DNA of 64,000 nt from an uncultured Opitutia bacterium (lineage in GTDB: Bacteria; Verrucomicrobiota; Verrucomicrobiia; Opitutales; Opitutaceae). The stretch lies in the NCBI GenBank assembly GCA_903900845.1, contig CAIUOU010000147.1:1-64000 (forward strand), read 5' to 3'. The notes under the pieces are model-generated. The model was not told the DNA's origin and ran no database searches. It saw only the letters and a list, made by a program, of their open reading frames with translations. The position numbers and the translations under genes were made by a program. Below, one piece after another: positions 44,120 through 54,822 of this stretch (position 1 is its first letter; the number at the start of each line of letters is the position of its first letter).

Positions 44120-45121
44120 ATGGCCTCCTCCGCTGCCACGCGCACCGTCACCCACAAGCCCGCCCTCGCCGCCTTCGCCGTGGCGGGCGCCGTCTGGGTA
44201 TTCGTGTTGGTGACGCTCGGGGCCTTCACGACGAGCATCAACGCGGGGATGGCGTTTCCCGACTGGCCGTTGTCGAACGGCTCGATCAACCCCGAGGGCT
44301 GGCTGCGCGATCTATCCATGTTCGCCGAGCACTCGCACCGGCTCACCGGCGCGGTGATGGGCCTGATCACGATCGGGCTGGCCGCTTGGGTTTGGCGGCG
44401 AGAGGAGCGGCGCTGGTTGCGGCACCTTGCGCTCTGGGCCCTCGCGATCGTCGTCATCCAGGGGCTCATCGGCGGCAAACGGGTGCTGCTGCATGAGACC
44501 GCGGTGCCCGGCTTCCAGATGTCGCTGGGCGAAATGCTGCGCATCCCGCATGGGATCCTCGCGCAGGTCTATGTGTGCATTCTGTTCGCGATCGCCGCGG
44601 CTTGCTCCCGCCGCTGGATCGAAGGCACGGCGCCGGTGGGAACGGCGGTGCGCCGCGCGGGGATCATTTGCTGCGTGCTTATGCTGGCGCAGCTCACCAT
44701 CGCGGCCACCATGCGTCACAACAACGCCGGACTGGTGATCGGCTCGTTCCCCCTCTCCACCCCACCCCCGGGTAACCACCTGCTGCCGCAGGTCTGGGAT
44801 TTCCGCATCTCGATTCACTTCGCGCACCGCGCGATGGCGCTCGTGCTGGCCTTCGCGCTCACGTGGTTCGCCTGGACGATCCGGCGAGACAAGGCTTCCA
44901 CGCTCGCGATGCGCGCGGGAGCCTCGGCGCTCATCAGCCTGCTGGTGCTGCAGATCCTGCTGGGGGCGCAGGTGATCTGGACCCTCCGCAAGCCCGAGAT
45001 GACGACCAGCCATGTGGTGGTCGGCGCCCTGCTTCTGGCGGTGACTTTCTGGCTGACCTGGGTGGCGCACCGCGACCGCATCGAGGGGCCCGCGCCGCTC
45101 GCGACGCCTTCCCGGGCATGA
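44120..45121 (+). CDS. ctaA: Heme A synthase, COX15/CtaA
   Basis: 333-aa eight-helix membrane enzyme that converts heme O to heme A. Conserved histidine pairs occur in FAEHSHRLTGAVMG and IHFAHRAMAL, and the first loop has LGAFTTSINAGMAFPDWPLSNG. The reading frame is open from 43832, but ATG 44120 begins the conserved N-terminus. Its stop overlaps the start of the heme O synthase gene (ATGA). The pair supplies the heme A needed by the aa3-type oxidase at 59617. Confidence 0.94.
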   Translation: MASSAATRTVTHKPALAAFAVAGAVWVFVLVTLGAFTTSINAGMAFPDWPLSNGSINPEGWLRDLSMFAEHSHRLTGAVMGLITIGLAAWVWRREERRWLRHLALWALAIVVIQGLIGGKRVLLHETAVPGFQMSLGEMLRIPHGILAQVYVCILFAIAAACSRRWIEGTAPVGTAVRRAGIICCVLMLAQLTIAATMRHNNAGLVIGSFPLSTPPPGNHLLPQVWDFRISIHFAHRAMALVLAFALTWFAWTIRRDKASTLAMRAGASALISLLVLQILLGAQVIWTLRKPEMTTSHVVVGALLLAVTFWLTWVAHRDRIEGPAPLATPSRA

Positions 45122-45996
45122 GCGCGCCCGCCTCCGCGAGCTTCCGCGACTACCTCGAGCTGACAAAGCCGCGGCTGAGCCTGCTGTCGGTACTGACGAC
45201 GGTGGTGGGCTACCTCGCGGCGCGGCCTGCGTGGGACGGGGCTAAGTTCACGCTGCTCCTGGCCGGCACCTCGCTCGCCGCGGGGGGCGTAGCGGCCCTC
45301 AACCAATGGCTGGAGCATGACACCGACGCACGGATGGCGCGGACGGCAGGGCGACCGATCCCCACAGGCAAGGTCGCACCTGGTTCCGCTTTTGTGATGG
45401 GCTGGCTGATGTGCACGGCCGCCTTTTTCCTGCTTTTCCTGAAAGTTGAACGGCTCGCGGCCGTCTTCACGCTACTGACGGCGGTTTCCTACCTCGCGTG
45501 CTACACTCCGGCAAAACGCTGGTCGGCCTGGAGCACGGAGATCGGCGCGATCGCAGGGGCGTTTCCGCCGCTGATTGGCTGGAGCGCGGCCGAGGGCGGT
45601 GTCTCAGCGCTGGGCTGGATTCTTTTCGGCGTGCTCTACTTCTGGCAGATTCCGCACTTCATGGCAGTGGCGTGGACGCATCGGCGGGATTACTCGGCGG
45701 TGGACTTCCCGATGCTGCCGGTTCGAGACGAGTCCGGCCGGAAAGTGGCGCTCTGGTCACTGCTCAACACGGTCGGGCTCATCGCGGTCAGTGTGCTGCC
45801 CCCCTTCCTCGGGCTCGCCACGTGGGCCTACGGGGTGGCGGCCGCGGTGCTGGGCGCGTGGTTTCTTTGGCGCGCGGCGTGCTTCACCCAACCCGCGACG
45901 CGCGACCCGGCCGCCCGTAAGCTGTTCCTCACCTCCATTGCCTACCTGCCTCTGGTACTCGGGGCGCTTGTCGCCGACCGGCTATTCTACCGATGA
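45118..45996 (+). CDS. ctaB: Protoheme IX farnesyltransferase (heme O synthase)
   Basis: 292-aa UbiA-family prenyltransferase (CyoE/CtaB). LTKPRLSLLSVLTTVVGY begins the membrane domain; NQWLEHDTDARMARTAGRPIP is the DXXXD motif with the conserved RPIPxG, and WQIPHFMAVAW is the second signature. It produces heme O from heme B, the step before CtaA. The gene overlaps both neighbours by four bases, so ctaA, ctaB and the DUF420 gene are translated as a unit. Confidence 0.95.
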   Translation: MSAPASASFRDYLELTKPRLSLLSVLTTVVGYLAARPAWDGAKFTLLLAGTSLAAGGVAALNQWLEHDTDARMARTAGRPIPTGKVAPGSAFVMGWLMCTAAFFLLFLKVERLAAVFTLLTAVSYLACYTPAKRWSAWSTEIGAIAGAFPPLIGWSAAEGGVSALGWILFGVLYFWQIPHFMAVAWTHRRDYSAVDFPMLPVRDESGRKVALWSLLNTVGLIAVSVLPPFLGLATWAYGVAAAVLGAWFLWRAACFTQPATRDPAARKLFLTSIAYLPLVLGALVADRLFYR

Positions 45997-46469
45997 ACGT
46001 GCAAGACATCCCCGCCCTCAACGCCGCTCTCAACGCCCTCGCCACGGCGCTGATGACGGCCGGTTTCGTTTTCATCCGCCAGGCGCGCGTCGCGACGGAA
46101 GAATCCACCCGCGCTTCGGCAATCGCCCGCCACCGCAAGAGCATGATCTCGGCCGGCGTGGTCTCCGCGGTTTTCCTCGTCGGCTACGTAGCTCATAAGA
46201 TTCTGGTGCGGGGGGTGCATACCCCGTTCGGCGGCACAGGCGCCATCGCCACCGTGTATTACACGATGCTGATTTCCCATATCCTGCTCGCGATATCCAT
46301 CGCTTACCTCGTGCCGAGGACATTCCTGCTGGCGTTCCGGGGGGATTACGCGCGCCACCGGGCATGGGCGAAATGGACCTTCCCGATCTGGTACTACGTC
46401 AGCATCACCGGTGTCCTGGTCTACTTCTTCCTGTACCGGTGGTGGCCGGCCACGGCGGCCAAGGGCTGA
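45993..46469 (+). CDS. DUF420 membrane protein (CtaM/YozB-like)
   Basis: 158-aa protein with four hydrophobic segments. The DUF420 features are present: NALATALMTAGFVFIRQARV, the AHKILVRGVHTPFGG loop and the histidine-bearing RHRAWAKWTFPIWYYVS. In Gram-positive bacteria the homologue CtaM is needed to mature heme A oxidases, and its position directly after ctaA-ctaB supports the same here. Start overlaps ctaB stop. Confidence 0.9.
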   Translation: MNVQDIPALNAALNALATALMTAGFVFIRQARVATEESTRASAIARHRKSMISAGVVSAVFLVGYVAHKILVRGVHTPFGGTGAIATVYYTMLISHILLAISIAYLVPRTFLLAFRGDYARHRAWAKWTFPIWYYVSITGVLVYFFLYRWWPATAAKG

Positions 46470-46485
46470 CCGCGGTAGGGAGCGG

Positions 46486-47169
46486 TCAGTTGTCGGAAAT
46501 CCGGTCGTCTGACAGGCGACCCTGCACCTTGCGCCAAAGCTTCAGGCGGTCGATGTCGGATGCGACCCGGCCCCGCAGCAGCTCCAGACGGCGGTGCACG
46601 TCGAGCGTTTCGAGCAGCCGCTGCTTGAGCCGTGAGTCCTCGCACACGCTGAAGGCGGCGATGTCGGAGAAAATTTCCGGGTCGTCAACGGTGCGCAGGA
46701 AATCAGCCATCTCCTTGCCCCCGCCGGGCGCGAGTCGGAGCTTCACGGAGATCAAGCGCGCGAGCTCCGCGCGAAGGGACTCGTTTTCCACGGAGGATGC
46801 CCCGGCACTGCTCGACAAAGCGCGAACCCTGATCCGTCGGTAGGGCTCGTCGTGGGCGATCGAGAGGACTTCCACCCGGCAAAGCCCTTGAAGCAGAAGA
46901 TTGGAGGTGCCGTTGTCGTTTTTCTGGCACGCGCGCACTATCCCGACCGTCGCCACCCGGCAGGGCGGCTCGAAGGCCGTCGGGTCGGAGGCGCGCTGGA
47001 CGTCAAGACCGGCGACGGCGAAAAGTCGGTTCGACGCCAGCACGTCGCGCAACATCTGGCGGTAACGCGGCTCGAAGATGTGCAGCGGCATCAACGCCTG
47101 CGGAAACAGGGCGGTCCCCTGAAGGGTCATCACCGGGACCTCCTCCGGTAGCGTGATCTCCATTTCCAT
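46486..47169 (-). CDS. LON peptidase N-domain protein (substrate-binding domain only)
   Basis: 227-aa stand-alone Lon N-terminal-like domain, with VPVMTLQGTALFPQALMPLHIFEPRYRQML as the starting block and a long helical C-terminus (RLLETLDVHRRLELLRGRV). No AAA or protease domain follows, so it is not Lon itself; such proteins may act as binding or adaptor factors. It is divergent from dnaK and shares the 210-base intergenic region, which contains an inverted repeat. Confidence 0.88.
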   Translation of the reverse strand: MEMEITLPEEVPVMTLQGTALFPQALMPLHIFEPRYRQMLRDVLASNRLFAVAGLDVQRASDPTAFEPPCRVATVGIVRACQKNDNGTSNLLLQGLCRVEVLSIAHDEPYRRIRVRALSSSAGASSVENESLRAELARLISVKLRLAPGGGKEMADFLRTVDDPEIFSDIAAFSVCEDSRLKQRLLETLDVHRRLELLRGRVASDIDRLKLWRKVQGRLSDDRISDN

Positions 47170-47216
47170 GAGGGCACCGTAGGGCCAAGTCGTTGGAATT
47201 CAACTGGGACAGAGAT

Positions 47217-47245
47217 TGTCACACGATCGCCAGCGTGGTGTGACA
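47217..47245. promoter_or_regulatory. Perfect 8-base inverted repeat between the Lon-domain gene and dnaK
   Basis: TGTCACAC (47217-47224) and GTGTGACA (47238-47245) are perfect reverse complements around a 13-base spacer, 48 bases from the Lon-domain start and 134 from dnaK. The spacing suits a dimeric regulator. It is not a CIRCE element (TTAGCACTC-N9-GAGTGCTAA), which I did not find in front of dnaK or groES. Confidence 0.55.
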
Positions 47246-47379
47246 CCAGTGAGACAAGGTGGCAGATTTTGCCTGATCCTCCAACTAGCCAAAGTACTCA
47301 GGCGATTTTCTATCCTTTGCACATCAACACTTAAAGAAAGCAGCAGGAACCGCGGCACATGCATTGCTTTCGGGCTGCC

Positions 47380-49311
47380 ATGAGCCGAATTCTGGGCATC
47401 GATCTTGGTACCACCAACTCCTGCATGGCTGTGATGGAGGGCGGAGAGCCCGTGGTAATTCCGAACGCCGAAGGCGCGCGCACGACCCCTTCAGTGGTGG
47501 CGTTCACCAAGTCCGGGGAACGCCTGGTCGGCCAAGCCGCGAAGCGCCAGGCGATCACGAATCCCCGCAACACCGTTTTCTCGGCGAAGCGTTTCATCGG
47601 CCGCAAGTTCACCGAGGTCCGCGAAGAGGCGCGCAACATGCCCTTCAAGGTCGTGGAGGGAAAGAATAGCGACGCCTACATCGAGGTGCAGGTCGGCGAC
47701 AAGACGGAGCAATTCGCGCCGCAACAGATCGCCGCGTTCGTGCTGGCGAAGCTGAAGGCCGACGCCGAGGCCTACCTCGGGGAAAAGATCTCCCAAGCCG
47801 TCATCACCGTGCCGGCCTACTTCAACGACTCCCAGCGCCAGGCGACCAAGGACGCCGGTAAGATCGCCGGGCTGGACGTGCTGCGCATCATCAACGAGCC
47901 CACCGCCGCTTCCCTTGCCTACGGACTCGACAAGAAGAAGGACGAGAAGATCGGCGTGTTCGACCTCGGCGGCGGCACGTTCGACGTCTCGATCCTCGAG
48001 ATCGGCGACGGCGTCTTCGAGGTGAAGGCCACCAACGGCGATACCCACCTCGGCGGCGATAACTGGGACGAGGCCCTGATCAGCTGGCTCGTCGAATCTT
48101 TCCGCAAGGAGAACGGCATCGACCTGCGCAAGGACCCGATGGCCCTGCAGCGGCTCAAGGAGGAGGCCGAGAAGGCCAAGATCGCACTGTCCTCCGCGCA
48201 GTCGGTCGACATCAACCTGCCGTTCATCACCGCTGACGCCTCGGGGCCGAAGCACCTCAATATGCAGCTCACGCGGGCCCGCATGGAGCAGATCTGCGAT
48301 TCGTTGTTCGAACGCTGCACGCAGCCTTTCAAGAACTGCCTCAAGGACGCCGAGCTCACATCGGCTCAACTCGACGAGCTCGTGCTCGTCGGCGGCATGA
48401 CCCGCATGCCGAAGGTCGTCGAGATCGCCCACAAGCTCGGCGGCAAGCCGCCGCACCAAGGCGTGAACCCCGACGAGGTCGTGGCGGTCGGCGCGGCGGT
48501 GCAGGGTGGCGTGCTCAAAGGCGAAGTGCGCGACGTGCTGCTCCTCGATGTCACGCCGCTGACGCTCGGCATCGAGACGGCCGGCCAGGTCGCCACGCCG
48601 ATGATCCCGCGCAACACCACGATCCCGGCGAAAAAGACGCAGGTCTTCTCCACGTACAGCGACAACCAGCCGTCGGTGGAGATCGTCGTGCTGCAGGGCG
48701 AACGCCCGATGTCGCGCGACAACAAGGTTCTCGGCACCTTCCGCCTCGACGGCATCCCGCCGGCGCCGCGGGGCACGCCGCAGATCGAGGTGACGTTCGA
48801 TATCGACGCGAACGGCATACTCCACGTCTCCGCCAAGGACCTCGGCACCGGCAAGGACCAGAAGATCACCATCCAAGGTTCCTCCGGCCTCTCCAAGGAC
48901 GAGGTCGAGAAGATGACCAAGGAGGCCGAGCTCCACGCTGCCGAGGACAAGAAGCGCAAGGATGCGGTGGAGACCCGCAACCAGCTCGACTCCACGATCT
49001 ACCAGCTCGAGAAGACGCTTCGCGATTCCGGCGAAAAACTGGCCGAGGGGCTGAAGTCCAAGGGCGACGCCGCATTGGCCGACGCCAAGAAGGAACTCGA
49101 GAGCAACGACGTCGACCGCATGAAGGCGGCGATGGAAAAGCTCTCGGCGGTCGGAGCGGAGATTTACCAGGAAGCGCAGAAGGCCGCCCAGGCCGCGGGA
49201 ACTCCCGCCGGCGGCGAACCTCAGCCCGGCGCAGCCAAGAAACCGGAGAAAAAGGCCGACGTCGTCGACGCGGACTTCGAGGTCGTCGACGACGACAAGA
49301 AGAAGAAATAG
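47380..49311 (+). CDS. dnaK: Chaperone DnaK (Hsp70)
   Basis: 643-aa Hsp70. Nucleotide-binding domain signatures: [27 protein letters not shown] and [12 protein letters not shown]; the substrate domain includes [11 protein letters not shown], and the tail is the acidic [14 protein letters not shown]. The ATG at 47380 gives [10 protein letters not shown], but ATG 47359 adds seven residues and has a better-placed AGGA, so the start is uncertain by that amount. groES and groEL follow. dnaJ, grpE and hrcA are not in the window. Confidence 0.97.
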   Translation: MSRILGIDLGTTNSCMAVMEGGEPVVIPNAEGARTTPSVVAFTKSGERLVGQAAKRQAITNPRNTVFSAKRFIGRKFTEVREEARNMPFKVVEGKNSDAYIEVQVGDKTEQFAPQQIAAFVLAKLKADAEAYLGEKISQAVITVPAYFNDSQRQATKDAGKIAGLDVLRIINEPTAASLAYGLDKKKDEKIGVFDLGGGTFDVSILEIGDGVFEVKATNGDTHLGGDNWDEALISWLVESFRKENGIDLRKDPMALQRLKEEAEKAKIALSSAQSVDINLPFITADASGPKHLNMQLTRARMEQICDSLFERCTQPFKNCLKDAELTSAQLDELVLVGGMTRMPKVVEIAHKLGGKPPHQGVNPDEVVAVGAAVQGGVLKGEVRDVLLLDVTPLTLGIETAGQVATPMIPRNTTIPAKKTQVFSTYSDNQPSVEIVVLQGERPMSRDNKVLGTFRLDGIPPAPRGTPQIEVTFDIDANGILHVSAKDLGTGKDQKITIQGSSGLSKDEVEKMTKEAELHAAEDKKRKDAVETRNQLDSTIYQLEKTLRDSGEKLAEGLKSKGDAALADAKKELESNDVDRMKAAMEKLSAVGAEIYQEAQKAAQAAGTPAGGEPQPGAAKKPEKKADVVDADFEVVDDDKKKK

Positions 49312-49314
49312 CCT

Positions 49315-49333
49315 CGCCCAATCCTTTTGGGCG
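49315..49333 (+). other. Hairpin after dnaK
   Basis: CGCCCAA (49315-49321) and TTGGGCG (49327-49333) form a 7-base-pair stem with a 5-base loop just after the dnaK stop. There is no T-tract, so it may be an mRNA processing or stability element rather than a terminator. Confidence 0.45.
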
Positions 49334-49430
49334 TCGCCGCGGTGCTTCCGCGCCACCGGCACGCCCATTTCAACCCGACAACCGGCAATCCCACAAAGAT
49401 TCCGTTAAGAAAACCCAACCACAACCACAT

Positions 49431-49727
49431 ATGGCTAACGTCAAAATCAAGCCCATCGGCGATCGTGTTCTCGTCGAACACATCGAGGAAAAAGAGCAGG
49501 TCCGCGGAGGCATCATCATCCCGGACAGCGCCAAGGAAAAGCCCCAGGAGGCCAAGGTCATCGCCCTTGGCACCGGCAAGAAAGGCGAGGACGGCAAAGT
49601 CCAGCCCTTCGAAGTCAAGGTCGGCGACCGCGTGCTGATCAGCAAGTACGGCGGCACCGAGGTGAAGCTCGACGACAAGAAATACACCCTGGTGCGCGAG
49701 GATGACATCCTCGGCGTCATCGGCTGA
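49431..49727 (+). CDS. groES: Co-chaperonin GroES
   Basis: 98-aa GroES. Conserved features: [17 protein letters not shown], the mobile loop [16 protein letters not shown], and the C-terminal [14 protein letters not shown]. It caps the GroEL ring. It lies 119 bases after dnaK and 45 before groEL. No CIRCE operator is visible upstream. Confidence 0.97.
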   Translation: MANVKIKPIGDRVLVEHIEEKEQVRGGIIIPDSAKEKPQEAKVIALGTGKKGEDGKVQPFEVKVGDRVLISKYGGTEVKLDDKKYTLVREDDILGVIG

Positions 49728-49748
49728 ACCCAACCACCGCTCATTTAG

Positions 49749-51407
<1,659 letters not shown>

Positions 51408-51442
51408 GTCCTGACGTCAGTCCTCCGAAACCTGCTCCCATC

Positions 51443-51478
51443 AGGCGCGCCACTACGGTGGCGCGCCTTTTTATTTTC
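51443..51478 (+). terminator. Rho-independent terminator after groEL
   Basis: Perfect 11-base-pair stem (AGGCGCGCCAC at 51443-51453 and GTGGCGCGCCT at 51458-51468) with the loop TACG, followed by TTTTATTTT. Confidence 0.95.
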
Positions 51479-51536
51479 CATCGGCAAACCCGCGGGCTTG
51501 GCATTGCCCACGGTCGGGATTCAGGCTGCCCGCCGC

Positions 51537-52349
51537 ATGAGACTGACCGCGCTTTTGCTTGCCGCGCTCCTCTCCTCGATTTCGCGCGCCACCGCCGCGG
51601 AACCCATCGAGCCGGAAGCGCCCGCCAACCCGCCGGATCTTTTCACCAGTCCGGCGAAGGTGCGCCTGCTGAGGATCGCGCTCTACGAGGGACCGGGTTC
51701 GGGGGCAGCCGGGGTGACCCACGTCGCCAACCGTGCGCGTCAGCTGCCGGGCACGACCGTGACGCTCCTGAAGCCAGAGGAGGTCGGCACCCGGAGCTTG
51801 GCTGAATTCGACGTGATTATTTTCTCCGGAGGCAGCGGGAGCGGTCAGTCCAAGGCCATCGGCGACACCGGGCGCGCGAAAGTGCGCGAATTCGTGGCGG
51901 GCGGAGGCGGCTATCTCGGGATCTGTGCGGGCGCCTATCTGGCATGCGCCGGTTTCAATTGGGGGCTCGGAATTCTCAACGCGCGGACCGTCTCCAACAA
52001 ATGGCAGCGCGGACGCGGCATGATGCGCATCCAGCTCACGGAAGCGGGCCACGGTCTTTTCGGTACGGTGAAGGAGCCCTTCACCATCCGCTACGCCAAC
52101 GGTCCGATCATCAAACCGCTGGGCCGGACGGATCTGCCACCTTACGAGGTGGCGGCGGTGTTTCGCACCGAGATCGCGCAGAACGGCACGCCGGTCGGCG
52201 TGATGATCGACTCGCCGGCCGTCGTGCGCGCGCCATTCGGAAAAGGCCGCGTGCTGATCATCTCGCCGCATTCCGAGGACACACCGGGGCTGGAAAACTT
52301 CGTCCCTCTGGCGCTCGCATGGCTGGGCGCCCCTCGAGGTTTGGATTAA
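51537..52349 (+). CDS. BPL_N-type glutamine-amidotransferase-like protein, exported
   Basis: 270-aa protein with a signal peptide (MRLTALLLAALLSSISRATAA) and a single BPL_N domain (biotin-protein-ligase N-terminal-like, a class I amidotransferase fold). The nucleophile elbow is C130 in GGGYLGICAGAYLA, and ISPHSEDTPG near the end carries the histidine and glutamate. No ligase domain follows, so it is not BirA. Exported members of this family are uncharacterised. Frame is open from 51498 but the ATG at 51537 begins the signal peptide. Confidence 0.78.
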   Translation: MRLTALLLAALLSSISRATAAEPIEPEAPANPPDLFTSPAKVRLLRIALYEGPGSGAAGVTHVANRARQLPGTTVTLLKPEEVGTRSLAEFDVIIFSGGSGSGQSKAIGDTGRAKVREFVAGGGGYLGICAGAYLACAGFNWGLGILNARTVSNKWQRGRGMMRIQLTEAGHGLFGTVKEPFTIRYANGPIIKPLGRTDLPPYEVAAVFRTEIAQNGTPVGVMIDSPAVVRAPFGKGRVLIISPHSEDTPGLENFVPLALAWLGAPRGLD

Positions 52350-52359
52350 AGCACACCGC

Positions 52360-53139
52360 ATGGAGGTCATCTTTCTCGGCACCGGCACCTCGCAGGGGGT
52401 TCCCATGATCGCATGCGGCTGCGCCGTCTGCCGATCGGAGGATCCCCGCAACCGGCGCACACGCACCTCCATCCACGTGGTGATGGACGGTCTGCACATC
52501 CAGATCGACGCCGCACCGGAGTTCCGCCTGCAGTGCCTGCGGGAGCGCATCGAGGCGCTGGATTTCTTCATCCTCACCCATGGCCATGCCGACCATATCG
52601 CGGGCATGGACGACTTGCGGCGTTTCTGTGACCTGCTCGGCGGCAACGCCCTGCCGGTCTATTCCACGACCGAGGGCATGAGCCGCGTGCTCGCGATGTA
52701 CCCGTACGCCATGGCCGAGCGCCCAATCGCGAAAGGATACGCGGCCTTCCGGTTACTCGAGATGCCGGGAACCCTAGATCTGCCGCAAGGAACAATCCAA
52801 TCGACGCTGCTCCCGCACGGAGGGATCAACACGCTCGGCCTGGTTTTCACGGAGCGGAGCAGCGGCCGGCGCTTCGCCTACTACACCGACTGCAAAAGCG
52901 TTCCGCACGGCGCAGTGGAACTGGCGCGCGGCGTCGACGCCCTCGCCCTCGATGGCCTTCGGCCCGTGCCCCATCCTTCCCACCTCTCGATCGCGGAGGC
53001 GGTCGAGGTGGCGGGGGAAATCAGGGCGAAGAAAACTTGGCTCACGCACCTGACTCACGCCACCGACCACGGTCCCGCGGAAGCCGAGCTTCCGCCAGGA
53101 GTACGCTTCGCTTTTGACGGACTCCGGCTGAGCCTCTGA
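52360..53139 (+). CDS. MBL-fold hydrolase, PhnP-like
   Basis: 259-aa metallo-beta-lactamase-fold phosphodiesterase. Zinc motif H74-x-H76-x-D78-H79 (LTHGHADHIAG) and the N-terminal Cys group C19, C21, C24 (CGCAVCRSEDPRN), which matches the second zinc site of PhnP. PhnP hydrolyses cyclic ribosyl phosphate in phosphonate use; related members act on other cyclic phosphodiesters. No phn genes are in the window, so its role is open. It begins ten bases after the BPL_N gene. Confidence 0.9.
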   Translation: MEVIFLGTGTSQGVPMIACGCAVCRSEDPRNRRTRTSIHVVMDGLHIQIDAAPEFRLQCLRERIEALDFFILTHGHADHIAGMDDLRRFCDLLGGNALPVYSTTEGMSRVLAMYPYAMAERPIAKGYAAFRLLEMPGTLDLPQGTIQSTLLPHGGINTLGLVFTERSSGRRFAYYTDCKSVPHGAVELARGVDALALDGLRPVPHPSHLSIAEAVEVAGEIRAKKTWLTHLTHATDHGPAEAELPPGVRFAFDGLRLSL

Positions 53140-53189
53140 AGCCTCCGATTAGCGGCATCCGGCGCAAGTTTGCAGGAATTGGACTTGCC

Positions 53190-53262
53190 CGCTTGCACGA
53201 TCTTATTCGAATCGAGGGGTTTTAATCCCTACCATTCTTATCTGTATTTGTTTTATAGCCCC
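53190..53262 (+). promoter_or_regulatory. AT-rich promoter/operator region of the Rrf2-cysK cluster
   Basis: The 70 bases before the Rrf2 ATG are AT-rich against a GC-rich background. An imperfect dyad GGGGTTTTAATCCC occurs at about 53217-53230 and a palindrome TTCGAA at 53207-53212. Rrf2 regulators often control their own promoters, so the region is the first place to look for an operator; I could not assign -35/-10 boxes with confidence. Confidence 0.35.
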
Positions 53263-53856
53263 ATGAAGCTTTCCAAAAAGGGCGAGTACGCCCTGCGTTC
53301 CATGATCGGTCTCGGCATTGCCTCCGAGGTCGGCAGAACGCTGGTCCAGCTTCCGGAACTCGCTGATAACGAGCAGCTCCCGCTTAAGTTCTTGGAGCAG
53401 ATTATGCTCCGGCTGCGGGAGGAAAAATTGGTGATGGGCGTACGAGGGAAGTTTGGCGGCTACCGGTTGGCGAAGCCCGCCTCGAAAATCACCATCGGCT
53501 CAATCATCCGGGTCATTGACGGTCCGCTGGCGCCGTTGGGCTGTGTGAGTCAAAGCGCCTACCAAAAATGCACGTGCCCCGATGAGGCCCATTGCGGCCT
53601 ACGGATGCTGATGCTCGACGTCCGCAATGCCATCACCGGCATTCTCGATCGCTACACCTTGGCCGACGTCGTGGAGGTCACGTTGCGCAAGTTGCGGCGC
53701 GGTGCGATGCCCCTCCCGTACGTACCGGAGTCCGAGGTTGTGCCGACGCGCGTCCCTGCGACCCATGCGCGCCGGCTCGCGCGTCGCGCGACCAAGCCCC
53801 GTCTGGATGAGACCGAGGGCGTTTTGCACCAATTGCTAGGCGACTATACCATTTGA
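53263..53856 (+). CDS. Rrf2-family transcriptional regulator with four cysteines
   Basis: 197-aa winged-helix regulator. The N-terminus KLSKKGEYALRSMIGLG and the wing VMGVRGKFGGYRLAKPA are typical of Rrf2. The dimerisation/sensing region has C94, C103, C105 and C111 (GCVSQSAYQKCTCPDEAHC), similar in position to the Fe-S cysteines of IscR. It heads an operon-like run with an ABC transporter and cysK, so it may sense cysteine or iron-sulfur status, analogous to CymR in Firmicutes. A Lys/Arg-rich C-terminal tail (THARRLARRATKPR) is unusual. Confidence 0.9.
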   Translation: MKLSKKGEYALRSMIGLGIASEVGRTLVQLPELADNEQLPLKFLEQIMLRLREEKLVMGVRGKFGGYRLAKPASKITIGSIIRVIDGPLAPLGCVSQSAYQKCTCPDEAHCGLRMLMLDVRNAITGILDRYTLADVVEVTLRKLRRGAMPLPYVPESEVVPTRVPATHARRLARRATKPRLDETEGVLHQLLGDYTI

Positions 53857-53865
53857 GGTCCCGCC

Positions 53866-54822
53866 ATGCTGTTAAGGTTGCTCATCGCCATTGGGCTGGA
53901 AGCGGTCTCCGCCGAGGCCGCGCCTCTGGCGGTACGCATCGGCTATTTCCCCAACGTGACGCACGCCCAAGGGGTTATCGGCAGCCACACCTCACGTCAG
54001 CACCAGGGATGGTTCGAAACGCGCCTCGGTTCGGATGTATCCGTCCGGTGGCTCCCGTTCAACGCCGGGCCAAGCGCCATCGAGGGCATTTTCGCCGGCT
54101 CCGTTGATCTCACCTACGTGGGCCCGAATCCGGCGCTCAACGGGTACATCCGCTCCGAAGGTGAGGAGATCCGGATCATCGCCGGGGCGGCGGAAGGCGG
54201 GGCGGCGCTCGTCGTCGCCGGGAACTCCGGCATCCGTACACCGGCGGATTTCCGAGGTCGACGCGTGGGTACGCCTCAGTTGGGAAACACCCAGGATGTC
54301 GCCGCGCGATCCTGGCTGAGGGCGCAGGGATTCAGGGTCACGCTCACCGGCGGCGAAGTGAACGTCCTGCCCGCCGCCAACCCCGACCTTCTCCAGCTTT
54401 TCACCCAGGGTCGGATCGACGCCGCGTGGACCGTGGAGCCCTGGGTTTCACGCCTCGAACAGGAGGTCGGCGCGCGGGTGTTTCTCGAGCAAGGCGACGC
54501 GATCACCACCGTGCTGGTCGCCAGTGCGAGTTTTCTATCCAAGCATGCCAGCGTGGCGGAACGGATCCGGAAGGCGCACGTTGAACTCACCAGCTGGATC
54601 AGCGCCCATCCCGCCGAGGCGATGGAACTTACCCGAGCCGGGCTCACCACAGAAACGAGGCGCGAGGTCCCTGGCGCGTTGATGAGGTCGGCTTGGAAAA
54701 GGCTACGGTTCACCGCGAAGGTCGAGCCGGAGCGATTCAAGGTCCTGGTGGAGGACGCGCGAAGTGTTGGCCTGCTGCGGCGCTCAGTCCCCCTCGAAAG
54801 GCTCTTCCCGCCGGCGCCATGA
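53866..54822 (+). CDS. ABC transporter substrate-binding protein (SsuA/TauA-like)
   Basis: 318-aa periplasmic binding protein with a short signal peptide (MLLRLLIAIGLEAVSAEAA). RIGYFPNVTHAQGVIG, DLTYVGPNPALNGYI and LFTQGRIDAAWTVEPWVSRL place it in the NitT/TauT/SsuA group. The link to cysK and an Rrf2 regulator favours a sulfur compound (sulfonate or sulfate ester) over nitrate. Its stop overlaps the ATP-binding gene's start (ATGA). Confidence 0.85.
   Translation: MLLRLLIAIGLEAVSAEAAPLAVRIGYFPNVTHAQGVIGSHTSRQHQGWFETRLGSDVSVRWLPFNAGPSAIEGIFAGSVDLTYVGPNPALNGYIRSEGEEIRIIAGAAEGGAALVVAGNSGIRTPADFRGRRVGTPQLGNTQDVAARSWLRAQGFRVTLTGGEVNVLPAANPDLLQLFTQGRIDAAWTVEPWVSRLEQEVGARVFLEQGDAITTVLVASASFLSKHASVAERIRKAHVELTSWISAHPAEAMELTRAGLTTETRREVPGALMRSAWKRLRFTAKVEPERFKVLVEDARSVGLLRRSVPLERLFPPAP

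Noticed and set aside
49312-49430. CIRCE element before groES
   Set aside because: No TTAGCACTC-N9-GAGTGCTAA pattern, even with several mismatches, was seen.
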